From Gemmatimonas phototrophica (GTDB lineage: Bacteria; Gemmatimonadota; Gemmatimonadetes; Gemmatimonadales; Gemmatimonadaceae), in NCBI RefSeq assembly GCF_000695095.2, contig NZ_CP011454.1, positions 1,798,001 to 1,862,000 of the forward strand: a DNA stretch of 64,000 nt, read 5' to 3'. A program made the position numbers and the translations under genes. Below the pieces are notes generated by a model. The model was not told where the DNA came from, ran no database searches, and saw only the letters and a list, made by a program, of their open reading frames with translations. Shown here piece after piece: positions 1 to 7,194 of the stretch; position 1 is the first letter of the stretch, and every line of letters starts with the position of its first letter.

Positions 1-1248
1 ACCCAGTGTGGGGGTGGGGAACGACGGCACCACATCGTTGTTCTCCCCATCGTTGCCGGCGGCGTGTACCAGCAGTACCCCCTTGCTCTCGGCGTAGCGC
101 ACCGCGCTGTCAACTGAAGCTTTGCGTGGTGAGTACGCCTTGCCGAAGCTCATGTTGATCACCATTGCCCCGTTATCCACGGCATAGCGAATGGCGCGGG
201 CCACATCTTCGTCGCGCTCGTCGCCATCGGGCACGGCGCGCACGGCCATGAGCCGCACGTTGGGGGCAATGCCTTGCACGGCGTTGCCTGCCGTTCGCTC
301 CGCGCCAATGATGCCCGCCACGTGGGTGCCGTGCAGCGCATCGGGGCCGGTGACATCACCGGAGCCCACCACGCCCACGGCGCGTGGATAGTACGTGGTG
401 TCGAGGCCGTACGTGGCCTGGTTCTGGTAGGCCTTGAGCGCGTCGGCAATGGCGTCCTCGCCCAAGCCGTTGGCATCAAGGGAGAGCCACGTCTGTTTGG
501 CGTTCGTCTGCGCCGCGTTGGCCGGCGCGAATGCCACCACCCGCGCCCGCGTGAGCGGCCCCGGGCCCATGGCCTGCGTGAGGACTGCGGTTACCTGTGA
601 AAGGGCGCGCTCGATGTTGCGAATCTGGCTGAGCGTGCCGTTCACTTCGGCGCTCTTTTCGAGATACGTGCTTGCCAATGAATCGCAGCGCGCGGCCGAT
701 GGCTTGGCAATGCCACGACCCGCCGCCGTTCCGCGGCAGGCGGCATAGATCCGGGTGAGTTCAAACGTTTCCGCACCAACGGCAGCGCCGGTGGGCGTCA
801 CCATCAGGTTCCACCCCCAGACGTCGTCGGTGTAGCCGTTCTTGTCGTCGTCCTGCCCGTTGCCGGCCACTTCGGTGCGGTTCTTCCAGAGGCGCGAGCG
901 CAGTGACACGTGCGCCGTATCAATGCCGCCGTCGATCACCGCCACGATCACTTCGCGCTGCGGGGTGCGTGAACTCAGCAGTTCACGCAGCGCCCGTTCC
1001 GAGCCCACACCCAACACGCGGTCGGCGTCGTAATCCAGGCGGTGCCAGTCGGCCCGCGCCGTATCCGGTGCCGTGGGCGTAGGCGTGGGGGCCTGCGGCG
1101 GTGGCGCGACCGTAATGGGCGGCTGCTGCACTGGCCGCAACGCCGGCTCCGGCGTGGGCGCAGGGGTCGTGGTCGCGCGAGCACAGGCCGACAGCAGCAG
1201 CGCCGCAATCACCAGGCGGGGATAGGACGAAACAGAACGAGCGAGCAT
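1..1248 (-). CDS. S8 (subtilisin-like) serine peptidase lipoprotein, C-terminus beyond window edge
   Basis: Secreted endopeptidase of the subtilase family. Only the first 416 residues are in the window. The N-terminus starts at the ATG at 1248 and has a hydrophobic stretch ending in L-S-A-C (Cys about 22), a lipoprotein signal. A Pro/Thr-rich linker follows (about 28-62). The catalytic Asp lies in VIDGGID (about Asp106), the His in HGTHVAG (about His304), and the oxyanion Asn in HAAGN (about 396). The catalytic Ser would lie past position 1 and cannot be seen. The Asp-His spacing is about 200 residues, much longer than in subtilisin, so there is a large insert after the first catalytic block. 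The gene diverges from the methyltransferase gene at 1385. Family assignment is firm; substrate is unknown. Confidence 0.9.
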   Translation of the reverse strand, partial: MLARSVSSYPRLVIAALLLSACARATTTPAPTPEPALRPVQQPPITVAPPPQAPTPTPTAPDTARADWHRLDYDADRVLGVGSERALRELLSSRTPQREVIVAVIDGGIDTAHVSLRSRLWKNRTEVAGNGQDDDKNGYTDDVWGWNLMVTPTGAAVGAETFELTRIYAACRGTAAGRGIAKPSAARCDSLASTYLEKSAEVNGTLSQIRNIERALSQVTAVLTQAMGPGPLTRARVVAFAPANAAQTNAKQTWLSLDANGLGEDAIADALKAYQNQATYGLDTTYYPRAVGVVGSGDVTGPDALHGTHVAGIIGAERTAGNAVQGIAPNVRLMAVRAVPDGDERDEDVARAIRYAVDNGAMVINMSFGKAYSPRKASVDSAVRYAESKGVLLVHAAGNDGENNDVVPSFPTPTLG

Positions 1249-1384
1249 GGCACACCGGTACAAGGAAACGTGCAGGCGGGACGAAATGCGGTGATCGAGC
1301 TGCCATGGAGTCTGGAGGGCTCCGTGGTATTGGGCAATAACGTACACTGCTGGCGCCGAACGGTGCCGACCGCGAGCATTAGCC

Positions 1385-2161
1385 ATGGCCTTTGTTGCGA
1401 TGGTATGTGCGGTCACCACCGTGCTCTTTGCGCTGTTGTACCAGCGGGAGCGTGCGCGCCGAAAGGGGCAGGGATTGTTGGGGGCGTGGCCTATTCCGGT
1501 CATGCCGCTGCCCCAGCTGTCACCGGTCTTTGCCACCGGTCCCTACGGCCCCACGCGGGAAGCGGAGGTGTCGTTCATTGGGCGCGGGCCGCTGGTGGTC
1601 CCCGGTGGCACCAGCGATGGCGAGGCGTGGATTCTGGCCGTGCTGGCCACCAAGGCTTCGCGCTGTTTCGAGTTCGGCACCTGTACCGGCAAGACCGCGT
1701 ACCTCTGGGCCCGCAACGCGCCGGCGCAGGCGCAGGTGGTCACGCTCACGCTGGCGCCAGAGCAGGCGGCTGCCTACGCGCGGGGGGCCAGCGATACCGA
1801 CGAAGACACGAAGTTTGCGCTGGCCGAGTCGGCGTTTACCGAGTTTCTGTACAGCGGGACCCCCGAGGCGGCGCGCATTACGCAGGTGTACGGCGACAGC
1901 AAGACGTTCGATGAGTCACCGTATGTGGCGTGGGCTGACCTGGTGTTTGTGGACGGGTCGCACGCCGAGTCGTATGTGGAGAGCGATTCGGCCAAGGCCA
2001 TGCGCATCGTGCGGCCGGGTGGGCTGGTGGTGTGGCACGACTACGCCGGTCCCTCCCATGCTCCCGGGGTGTTCACGGCACTCAACCGGCTGGCACAACG
2101 GGTACCGTTGCACCGGGTGGATGGCACCACGTTTGTGGTGTGGCGGGCGCCGGTGGTATGA
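1385..2161 (+). CDS. Membrane-anchored class I SAM-dependent methyltransferase-like protein
   Basis: 258 residues. A single hydrophobic N-terminal segment (about 2-20) followed by RERARRK suggests a membrane anchor with a cytoplasmic catalytic domain. The methyltransferase core shows a glycine-containing motif I (FEFGTCTGKT, about 95-104) and a later block DLVFVDGSH (about 185-193) followed by RPGGLVVWHDY, typical of the class I fold of the Methyltransf_24 type. The substrate is unknown. The start ATG has no clear Shine-Dalgarno sequence. The stop overlaps the next gene by four bases (ATGA), so the two are probably co-translated. Confidence 0.75.
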   Translation: MAFVAMVCAVTTVLFALLYQRERARRKGQGLLGAWPIPVMPLPQLSPVFATGPYGPTREAEVSFIGRGPLVVPGGTSDGEAWILAVLATKASRCFEFGTCTGKTAYLWARNAPAQAQVVTLTLAPEQAAAYARGASDTDEDTKFALAESAFTEFLYSGTPEAARITQVYGDSKTFDESPYVAWADLVFVDGSHAESYVESDSAKAMRIVRPGGLVVWHDYAGPSHAPGVFTALNRLAQRVPLHRVDGTTFVVWRAPVV

Positions 2162-3312
2162 GACGCGCCGCTGCCGCATGGCGCCTGATGGTTTGCGCCT
2201 GGCTCTTGCTGTGTGCTCCTGCTGCTGGGGTTGCACAGAGCGCAGCGAGCGGCACCGTGCGCGGCGTGGTGCAGGCCGCGCCCACCAACGTGGCGCTGCC
2301 CTATGCGGTGGTCAGTATTCCATCGCTCAATATCGAGCGCTTCTCGGGCGCCGAGGGTCAATTTCTGCTGTCGGCCGTGCCTGCTGGAACGTATGAACTC
2401 ATGGTTCGGCGCATCGGCTTTGTACCGCAGCGTCAGCGGATCACGGTTGCGGCCAACAGAACCACCACGCTTTCGATAGCGCTCATTCAGGTGCCGGTCC
2501 GGCTCACCGGCATGACCGTGCGCCCCACCGACCCGTGTCGCTTGCCGGGACTCCCCGACAGCAGTCGATTCCCGGAGGTCGCACAGCTGGTGGGGTTGCT
2601 GCGCGAAAACGCCGCGACGTATCGCACGCTCGTGCGGCGCTTCCCGTTCGTGTATGCGCAGGTGCGCGCGCTGGGTGAGTACGACGATGGCACCATGGCC
2701 GTACGCTCCGTAGACACACTCGCCGTACCGGCGCAGCCGACGGTGCGCTATGAACCTGGGCGGGTGGTGCAATCCACGCGCGGAACGATTGCGCGCGAAA
2801 CGTTCATGGCGATTCCGTCCATCATCGATCTGGTGGATCCGTCGTTCGTAAACAACCACTGCTTCATCTACGCCGGTGCCTCGGTGCAGGGAAACGAGAC
2901 GTGGTTCCGATTGGATGTGCGCGCCAGCGAACGGCTGCGGACGCCTGACGTACACGGCGCCTTCTTTCTGGACAGTGCGACGGCGCAGCTGCGGCGCATG
3001 GAGCTGGAGCTCAGTCGTCCCGAGCGATTGCCGGCCTCGCTGCGTGGCGTGCGCAGTGTGATTGCGCACAGCACGTTCGTGGAAATCGCGCCGGGGTTGT
3101 CGATCTTGGAGTCGGTGTGCGCCATCAACTGGCAGAAGCCCCGGCAGGGCACCCGCGTATTTCATGGCGCCGAGTTGCAGCATACGCTGGCTTGGGAGTT
3201 CACCATCGCGCCGCCTGATGTGGAGCGAGTGACCGTTCGCACCGGGCCCCCGTGGCACCCGGCCACGCGGTTGCCGGGGGCGTCTTTGCCCTGTGCCGGA
3301 GCTGAGCCATAG
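2158..3312 (+). CDS. Secreted protein with carboxypeptidase-regulatory-like domain
   Basis: 384 residues from the ATG at 2158, which overlaps the upstream stop codon; the open frame extends further upstream but inside the preceding gene. A signal peptide ends near AAGVAQS. It is followed by a beta-sandwich carboxypeptidase-regulatory-like domain (about 30-115), recognisable from the pattern FSGAEGQFLLSAVPAGTYELMVRRIGF. This domain commonly sits at the N-terminus of TonB-dependent receptors and surface proteins, but no receptor barrel follows here. The remaining 270 residues are not recognised. Four or more Cys residues could form disulphides. Probably periplasmic or surface-exposed; function unknown. 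Confidence 0.75.
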   Translation: MRRAAAAWRLMVCAWLLLCAPAAGVAQSAASGTVRGVVQAAPTNVALPYAVVSIPSLNIERFSGAEGQFLLSAVPAGTYELMVRRIGFVPQRQRITVAANRTTTLSIALIQVPVRLTGMTVRPTDPCRLPGLPDSSRFPEVAQLVGLLRENAATYRTLVRRFPFVYAQVRALGEYDDGTMAVRSVDTLAVPAQPTVRYEPGRVVQSTRGTIARETFMAIPSIIDLVDPSFVNNHCFIYAGASVQGNETWFRLDVRASERLRTPDVHGAFFLDSATAQLRRMELELSRPERLPASLRGVRSVIAHSTFVEIAPGLSILESVCAINWQKPRQGTRVFHGAELQHTLAWEFTIAPPDVERVTVRTGPPWHPATRLPGASLPCAGAEP

Positions 3313-3339
3313 GCCAGATTGGGGCCGCGGGGCGATTGG

Positions 3340-4893
3340 CTATCGAGTGGATGCATTGAAGGGCGTCTTGCGCGACCCATGCTGCTGCCATACGCGGCGA
3401 GACACGCCTTGCTGCTGCGCCGCTTGTTTGAGCGTGTGCAACGTATCCCGCGCGTGCGTATACGACGCTTCGTGCGGCACAATGGGCCGCGGATAGTCAC
3501 GACCAATGTGCATACCGTGCATCTGCTGCATGAGCGGCGGTGCGTCCCAGGGGCGCAGCAGGTCGGCGGTCGGAAGCGCCGAAAGCTCCGGCACCCACCG
3601 GCGCACAAAGTCGCCCGCGGCATCATGCTCGGCGGCCTGCTTGATGGGGTTGTAGATGCGGATGGTGTTGATCCCCGTCACACCGGCCTGCATCTGGCAC
3701 TGCATCCAATGAATGCCCGGCTCGTAATCGGTGAAGGCCCGCGCCAACACCAGCCCCGCCGGGCGCCAGTGCAGCCACAGGTAGTGCGAGGCAAAGCTCA
3801 TCACCATGGCCCGCATGCGAAAGGTGAGCCACCCGGTGGCGTGTACGCTGCGCATGCAGGCGTCTACCAGCGGATACCCGGTGCGCCCTTCGCGCCAGGC
3901 ATCCAACCGTTCGGCGTCTGGCTCCAGTGACCACACGTTGTCAAAAATGGGCGCGTACGAACGGTACTCCAGCGCCGGTTCCGACTCGAGCTTTTGTATG
4001 AAGTGATCGCGCCACTCGATACGCGAGGCAAAACTCACCAGCGACTGCTGCCAGCGCGCTAGCGTTTCACGTTGCGAGAGGTTGCTCGCTGTGCGACCGA
4101 GCCCCTTGAGTTCGTCCCGCAATTGGGCGGCGCGACCGCGTGCGGCCTGATACGCCTCGCGCACCGACAGGGTGCCCCACGTGAGATGCGGGCTGAGGCG
4201 GCTACAAGCGTCAATTGCCTCGCTGGGGCTGGACATGGCCACGCGATAATGCTCACCGCGTTCCTGCAGAAAGCTGCCGAGCAAACGCTCGGCGTGGGTG
4301 CGGCCGCCGGTCTGACGCTCCACCATGCCAGGCACGTGCATTGGCGGAGTTGAAGCGTTGCGCGGGGCCACGAATTGCTGCGGCACCCGCGAGAGTTCGT
4401 CCGCGGTGGCCCCCGTTATGCGCAGCGGGGTCGCGGCACGCGGTGCGCGCACGTGCTGCAGCCATTGTTCGTGCCAGCCGTCTCGCGATGCCAGGCGTCG
4501 CACCACGCCGCTTCCCTGGAACTCGTGCATCGCGAGGCCGCGCCGCCTGGCCCAGGCGCGTACGCGCCGGTCGCGCGCGTAGCTCGTGCCGTTACCGCAC
4601 TCCTCGTGGGCGTAGATCGCGGTAATGGGCAACTGTTCGCACAGTGCCTCAAACACATCGGGCAGAACGCCGTGGGGCTCCAGCAGCGGTGCCCCTCGTT
4701 CGGCCAGCGCTACGCGCAATTCCTGCAGGCACTCTTCGACAAAGGCGGCGTGTCGAGGGTCGTGATCGGTGGTGGTGAGCAGCTCGGGTTCATGCACATA
4801 CACCGGCAGTACACGCCCCGCCGCTGCCGCGGCCGCTAAGGGGGCGTGATCATGAAGGCGAAGGTCTCGTTTGAACCAGAGGAGTTGCAGCAC
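3340..4893 (-). CDS. Photolyase/cryptochrome-family flavoprotein, atypical active-site region
   Basis: 517 residues, normal length for the family. The N-terminal Rossmann-like antenna domain begins LLWFKRDLRLHDH. The C-terminal FAD-binding helical domain has IEWRDHFIQKL, a YPLVDACMR block and RIYNPIKQ followed by the FVRRWVPEL helix. It would repair UV-induced pyrimidine dimers or sense blue light. Where E. coli-type photolyases have an N-x-G-x-W-Q-W segment, this protein has GIHWMQCQMQAG, so the canonical Asn near the flavin is not evident. That places it in an atypical subgroup whose activity cannot be told from sequence. The start overlaps the end of the upstream secreted-protein gene by 58 bp, implying one transcript with the Rrf2 regulator. 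Confidence 0.88.
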   Translation of the reverse strand: MLQLLWFKRDLRLHDHAPLAAAAAAGRVLPVYVHEPELLTTTDHDPRHAAFVEECLQELRVALAERGAPLLEPHGVLPDVFEALCEQLPITAIYAHEECGNGTSYARDRRVRAWARRRGLAMHEFQGSGVVRRLASRDGWHEQWLQHVRAPRAATPLRITGATADELSRVPQQFVAPRNASTPPMHVPGMVERQTGGRTHAERLLGSFLQERGEHYRVAMSSPSEAIDACSRLSPHLTWGTLSVREAYQAARGRAAQLRDELKGLGRTASNLSQRETLARWQQSLVSFASRIEWRDHFIQKLESEPALEYRSYAPIFDNVWSLEPDAERLDAWREGRTGYPLVDACMRSVHATGWLTFRMRAMVMSFASHYLWLHWRPAGLVLARAFTDYEPGIHWMQCQMQAGVTGINTIRIYNPIKQAAEHDAAGDFVRRWVPELSALPTADLLRPWDAPPLMQQMHGMHIGRDYPRPIVPHEASYTHARDTLHTLKQAAQQQGVSRRVWQQHGSRKTPFNASTR

Positions 4894-5561
4894 AGCACAC
4901 CCAGCGGAAGGACGGTGCGGAGCGACGTGATGCGCCCCGACGGATCGAACCGGTATTGCACCAGCTGGGAGGGGCCACTGGCACTGGCCACCTGCAGAAT
5001 GGCCATCACGCGCGCACGGCTAGCGGCCAGAAACCGGGTGGATCCCCCCGTGCCATGAAGCGCCTGCACCTGTTGCAGGTTCCGCTTGGCGGCCAGCGAT
5101 GTGCGCTGTACGCCATCATCACGCGGGACGCGTTTGGCGAAGCGCTCTTCGTTGTGCACAAAGAGCTCAAGGGCGGTGGCGTCTCCGTTGGCGTCGTGCA
5201 CGACGGCCAGCAGCGCCGGGCCGTGCTCGCCCGCGTCGCCCAAGGGGAGCGGGACGACCCACGCCGCTTCGTGCGCCCCCAGGACGAATGCCGGCAACGT
5301 CTTACGCAGCTGCTCCCAGTGAATACCCATGGCGAGCAGGTGCCCTTGCACCGTGTCGCGGCCACTGAGCGCGGCGGCGAATCGCGAGTTGCCGGGGATG
5401 CTGAGTGTCACGTTGGGGTGCAGGGCAGGGCCCGCTCCATACTGGCGCAGCTGCCGTGCCTGCGCGGCGGACCACGGCATCAGGGCCAGGAGCACCAGTG
5501 CGGTGAACGCACGCAGACGCCTGACCCAGGATGTGGTGTACTGATGCGGTGTGAGAGACAT
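4836..5561 (-). CDS. Secreted protein of unknown function in Rrf2-photolyase operon
   Basis: 241 residues. An N-terminal signal peptide has the positive region VRRLRAF, then a hydrophobic core ending near AQA. No family is recognised. The mature part is rich in Ala/Val/Leu with a C-terminal Cys-Cys pair close to the end. The start ATG lies only 5 bp from a 21-bp operator-like palindrome, leaving no room for a Shine-Dalgarno sequence, so a leaderless mRNA or translation from the upstream transcript is possible. The 3' end overlaps the photolyase gene by 58 bp in another frame. The context suggests a periplasmic partner in the stress response governed by the Rrf2 protein. Confidence 0.65.
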   Translation of the reverse strand: MSLTPHQYTTSWVRRLRAFTALVLLALMPWSAAQARQLRQYGAGPALHPNVTLSIPGNSRFAAALSGRDTVQGHLLAMGIHWEQLRKTLPAFVLGAHEAAWVVPLPLGDAGEHGPALLAVVHDANGDATALELFVHNEERFAKRVPRDDGVQRTSLAAKRNLQQVQALHGTGGSTRFLAASRARVMAILQVASASGPSQLVQYRFDPSGRITSLRTVLPLGVLCCNSSGSNETFAFMITPP

Positions 5562-5565
5562 CGTA

Positions 5566-5586
5566 TTGTATCAGATAGTGTTACAA
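5566..5586. promoter_or_regulatory. 21-bp operator-like palindrome, copy 1 (before secreted-protein gene)
   Basis: On the minus strand the motif runs TTGT, 13 bases, ACAA (inner half-sites TTGTA/TACAA). It matches a second motif before the Rrf2 gene in length, end half-sites and 15 of 21 positions. It contains a TACAAT -10-like hexamer near its gene-proximal end. It is a probable binding site for the Rrf2 regulator encoded at 5627-6091. Confidence 0.6.
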
Positions 5587-5626
5587 ATTGAGGTGCGACA
5601 CATCGTGAAAGGTCCTGCGTTGATGC

Positions 5627-6091
5627 TCAGGCCACGTGCGCTGATGCGCCGCGACAGCTCCGCACGCGCGTCATGACCTCGCGTGACATGGCGTCGACGG
5701 TGACTTCGCCGAGGGTGCGCTTGAGCGCCTCTTCGGCTTCCACGTACAACCCATCCAGGTACGAGGCAATCACCGGCGCTACGGGACACTCGGCGCCTAC
5801 AGCGCTGGCATGGCGGCCAATGAGCGTGCAGGCGTCGTCCTCGACCGCTTCGTACACTGCCCGCAGCGTGATGTCGCGCGGGTCGCGACTCAGCACGGAG
5901 CCGCCGCCCGCGCCACGGCGGGTGTCCACAAGGCCCGCACTTTTGAGCTGCCCCAGCACCCGCCTGATGACCACGGCATTCGTCCCGACGCTCTGCGCCA
6001 GTTCGTCGGACGTGGCCCCGCGCCCCTCCTCACGTTCGAGGTAGGAGATCATGCCAAGCACATGGGCGGCGACGGTAAGGCGGGAGTTCAT
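5627..6091 (-). CDS. Rrf2-family transcriptional regulator
   Basis: 154 residues from the ATG at 6091; the open frame extends to 6154 but that would read through the promoter. An N-terminal winged-helix domain (about 1-65) ends in the family hallmark GLVDTRRGAGGG. Rrf2 proteins often sense redox, iron-sulphur status or nitric oxide. Here only Cys88, Cys102 and a distal Cys146 are present, without the compact three-Cys cluster site of IscR/NsrR, so it may be a thiol or small-molecule sensor like YwnA-type members. It is the first gene of a presumed minus-strand operon with a secreted protein and a photolyase-like flavoprotein, and probably represses itself through the 21-bp site that overlaps its promoter. 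Confidence 0.85.
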   Translation of the reverse strand: MNSRLTVAAHVLGMISYLEREEGRGATSDELAQSVGTNAVVIRRVLGQLKSAGLVDTRRGAGGGSVLSRDPRDITLRAVYEAVEDDACTLIGRHASAVGAECPVAPVIASYLDGLYVEAEEALKRTLGEVTVDAMSREVMTRVRSCRGASAHVA

Positions 6092-6097
6092 TTTTGA

Positions 6098-6126
6098 ATT
6101 GTAACTGTATGGGTGACAAATGGCAA
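6098..6126 (-). promoter_or_regulatory. Promoter of the Rrf2 gene with overlapping 21-bp operator (copy 2, 6099-6119)
   Basis: Minus-strand -35 TTGCCA (6121-6126), 17-bp spacer, -10 TACAAT (6098-6103). The -10 is followed by exactly six bases and then the start ATG, so transcription would begin at or next to the start codon (a leaderless mRNA). The spacer and -10 are covered by a palindrome TTGT, 13 bases, ACAA that matches the motif at 5566-5586 in 15 of 21 positions. This is the geometry of autorepression. Confidence 0.65.
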
Positions 6127-6233
6127 ATAGGGATCCGGTTGACCACGGCCACACTCCCGTTCGTCACGGATGCCTTGCGTGGCGGCGCCGAGAAGCGAAT
6201 CATGCGGGATCAGCCCCTGCCATGGAGGACCAA

Positions 6234-6938
6234 ATGCCGGTGGCCAAATCACGAACTCGCGTAGCGCTGCGCGCCTTTGAATCCACGCGGCGGTTTTCGT
6301 GGCACGCGTTGGTGCAGCAGGCGGTGGGGGTGAGCGCCGAGCTGCTCATTGTGGTGGGCTTTGTCGCGGCTGGGTGGCTGGAACGTCGCGCATTGGCGAA
6401 GGAGCAGAGCCAGCAAGCCGACGAGTCTGTGTCGTTCTTGGCGCCGTTCCGCCGCTACTCGCCGCCGCCCTCTGAGGAGCGTTTGTCATTCGTCGGGCTG
6501 GGGGGCGCCGCTGTTTCCGCCACCGGTGAAGTGGCGGTGCCAACCGATCAGGGCCGTCAACCAGTGGCCGTCTCGCAGCAGGGGGCACAGCTGGTTACGG
6601 AAACTTCGCCGACGCCGTCGGAGGTCTCGTCGCCGCAAGCGATGACCGAGATTGAAGTGGACTCCACCGCCGCGCTCGACCCCACGGCCGAAGGGCCAGT
6701 GTACCCCAAGGCGCTGATGGACGCCGGCGTGCAGGGAGTGGTGTACGCCCAGTTCATCGTGGACAGCACCGGCTACGCCGACACCCTCACCATGCAGGTC
6801 CTGGAGATAGTGGACCCGCAGTTCGTGAGCGCCGTACGCGCCGCCCTGCCGCGCATGAAGTACAAAGCGGCGATGTTTGCGGGCAGGCGCGTAAACCAAC
6901 TGGTGCAACAGGCGTTTGTTTTTCGGATACAACCGTAA
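6234..6938 (+). CDS. TonB-like energy transducer (C-terminal TonB domain)
   Basis: 234 residues from the ATG at 6234, chosen because GGAGG lies six bases upstream; an in-frame ATG at 6222 is the alternative. A membrane-spanning segment at about 38-56 (VGVSAELLIVVGFVAAGWL) is followed by a periplasmic linker rich in Pro/Ser/Glu. A C-terminal TonB-type domain contains YPKALMDAGVQGVVYAQFIVDSTG and a final VQQAFVFRIQP strand. It would couple the proton motive force (with ExbB/ExbD, not seen here) to outer-membrane receptors. It diverges from the Rrf2 gene and the intervening region carries the Rrf2 operator, so shared regulation is possible. Confidence 0.75.
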   Translation: MPVAKSRTRVALRAFESTRRFSWHALVQQAVGVSAELLIVVGFVAAGWLERRALAKEQSQQADESVSFLAPFRRYSPPPSEERLSFVGLGGAAVSATGEVAVPTDQGRQPVAVSQQGAQLVTETSPTPSEVSSPQAMTEIEVDSTAALDPTAEGPVYPKALMDAGVQGVVYAQFIVDSTGYADTLTMQVLEIVDPQFVSAVRAALPRMKYKAAMFAGRRVNQLVQQAFVFRIQP

Positions 6939-6940
6939 CA

Positions 6941-7193
6941 GCGTAACGGCGTTATGCTAGCCGCGTTATGGGTTATCTGGTTTCCATAACGGTGCAACTT
7001 CGTAACGGCGTTATGATAACCGCGTTATGGGTTATCAGGTTACCGAGCAACTGCGGACCGGCGGTACCGCTTACCGCGGTAGCAGTACCCGATAACCCGA
7101 TAACCCGTGACGCCGTTATCATAACGCCCTTACGCCGTAGCGCTTTTACGCTAACCGGTGGCCCATAACGCGGTTATCATACCGCCGTTACGC
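6941..7193. repeat. Array of four 45-bp repeats arranged head-to-head (two direct, two inverted)
   Basis: Copies: 6941-6985 (+), 7000-7044 (+), 7091-7135 (-) and a degenerate one at about 7150-7193 (-). The unit begins GCGTAACGGCGTTATGATAA. Copies 1 and 2 agree at 40 of 45 positions. Copy 3, reversed, agrees with the consensus at about 39 of 45. The last 33 bases of copy 4 match copy 2 at about 30 positions. The centre holds two perfect 10-bp palindromes (7061-7070 and 7072-7081). The whole 250 bp can fold into a large cruciform. It fills the entire gap between the TonB-like gene and the amidase gene. Confidence 0.9.
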
Positions 7194-7194
7194 T

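Noticed and set aside
6941-7193. CRISPR array
   Set aside because: The repeats occur in both orientations, with unequal spacers, four copies only and no cas genes.
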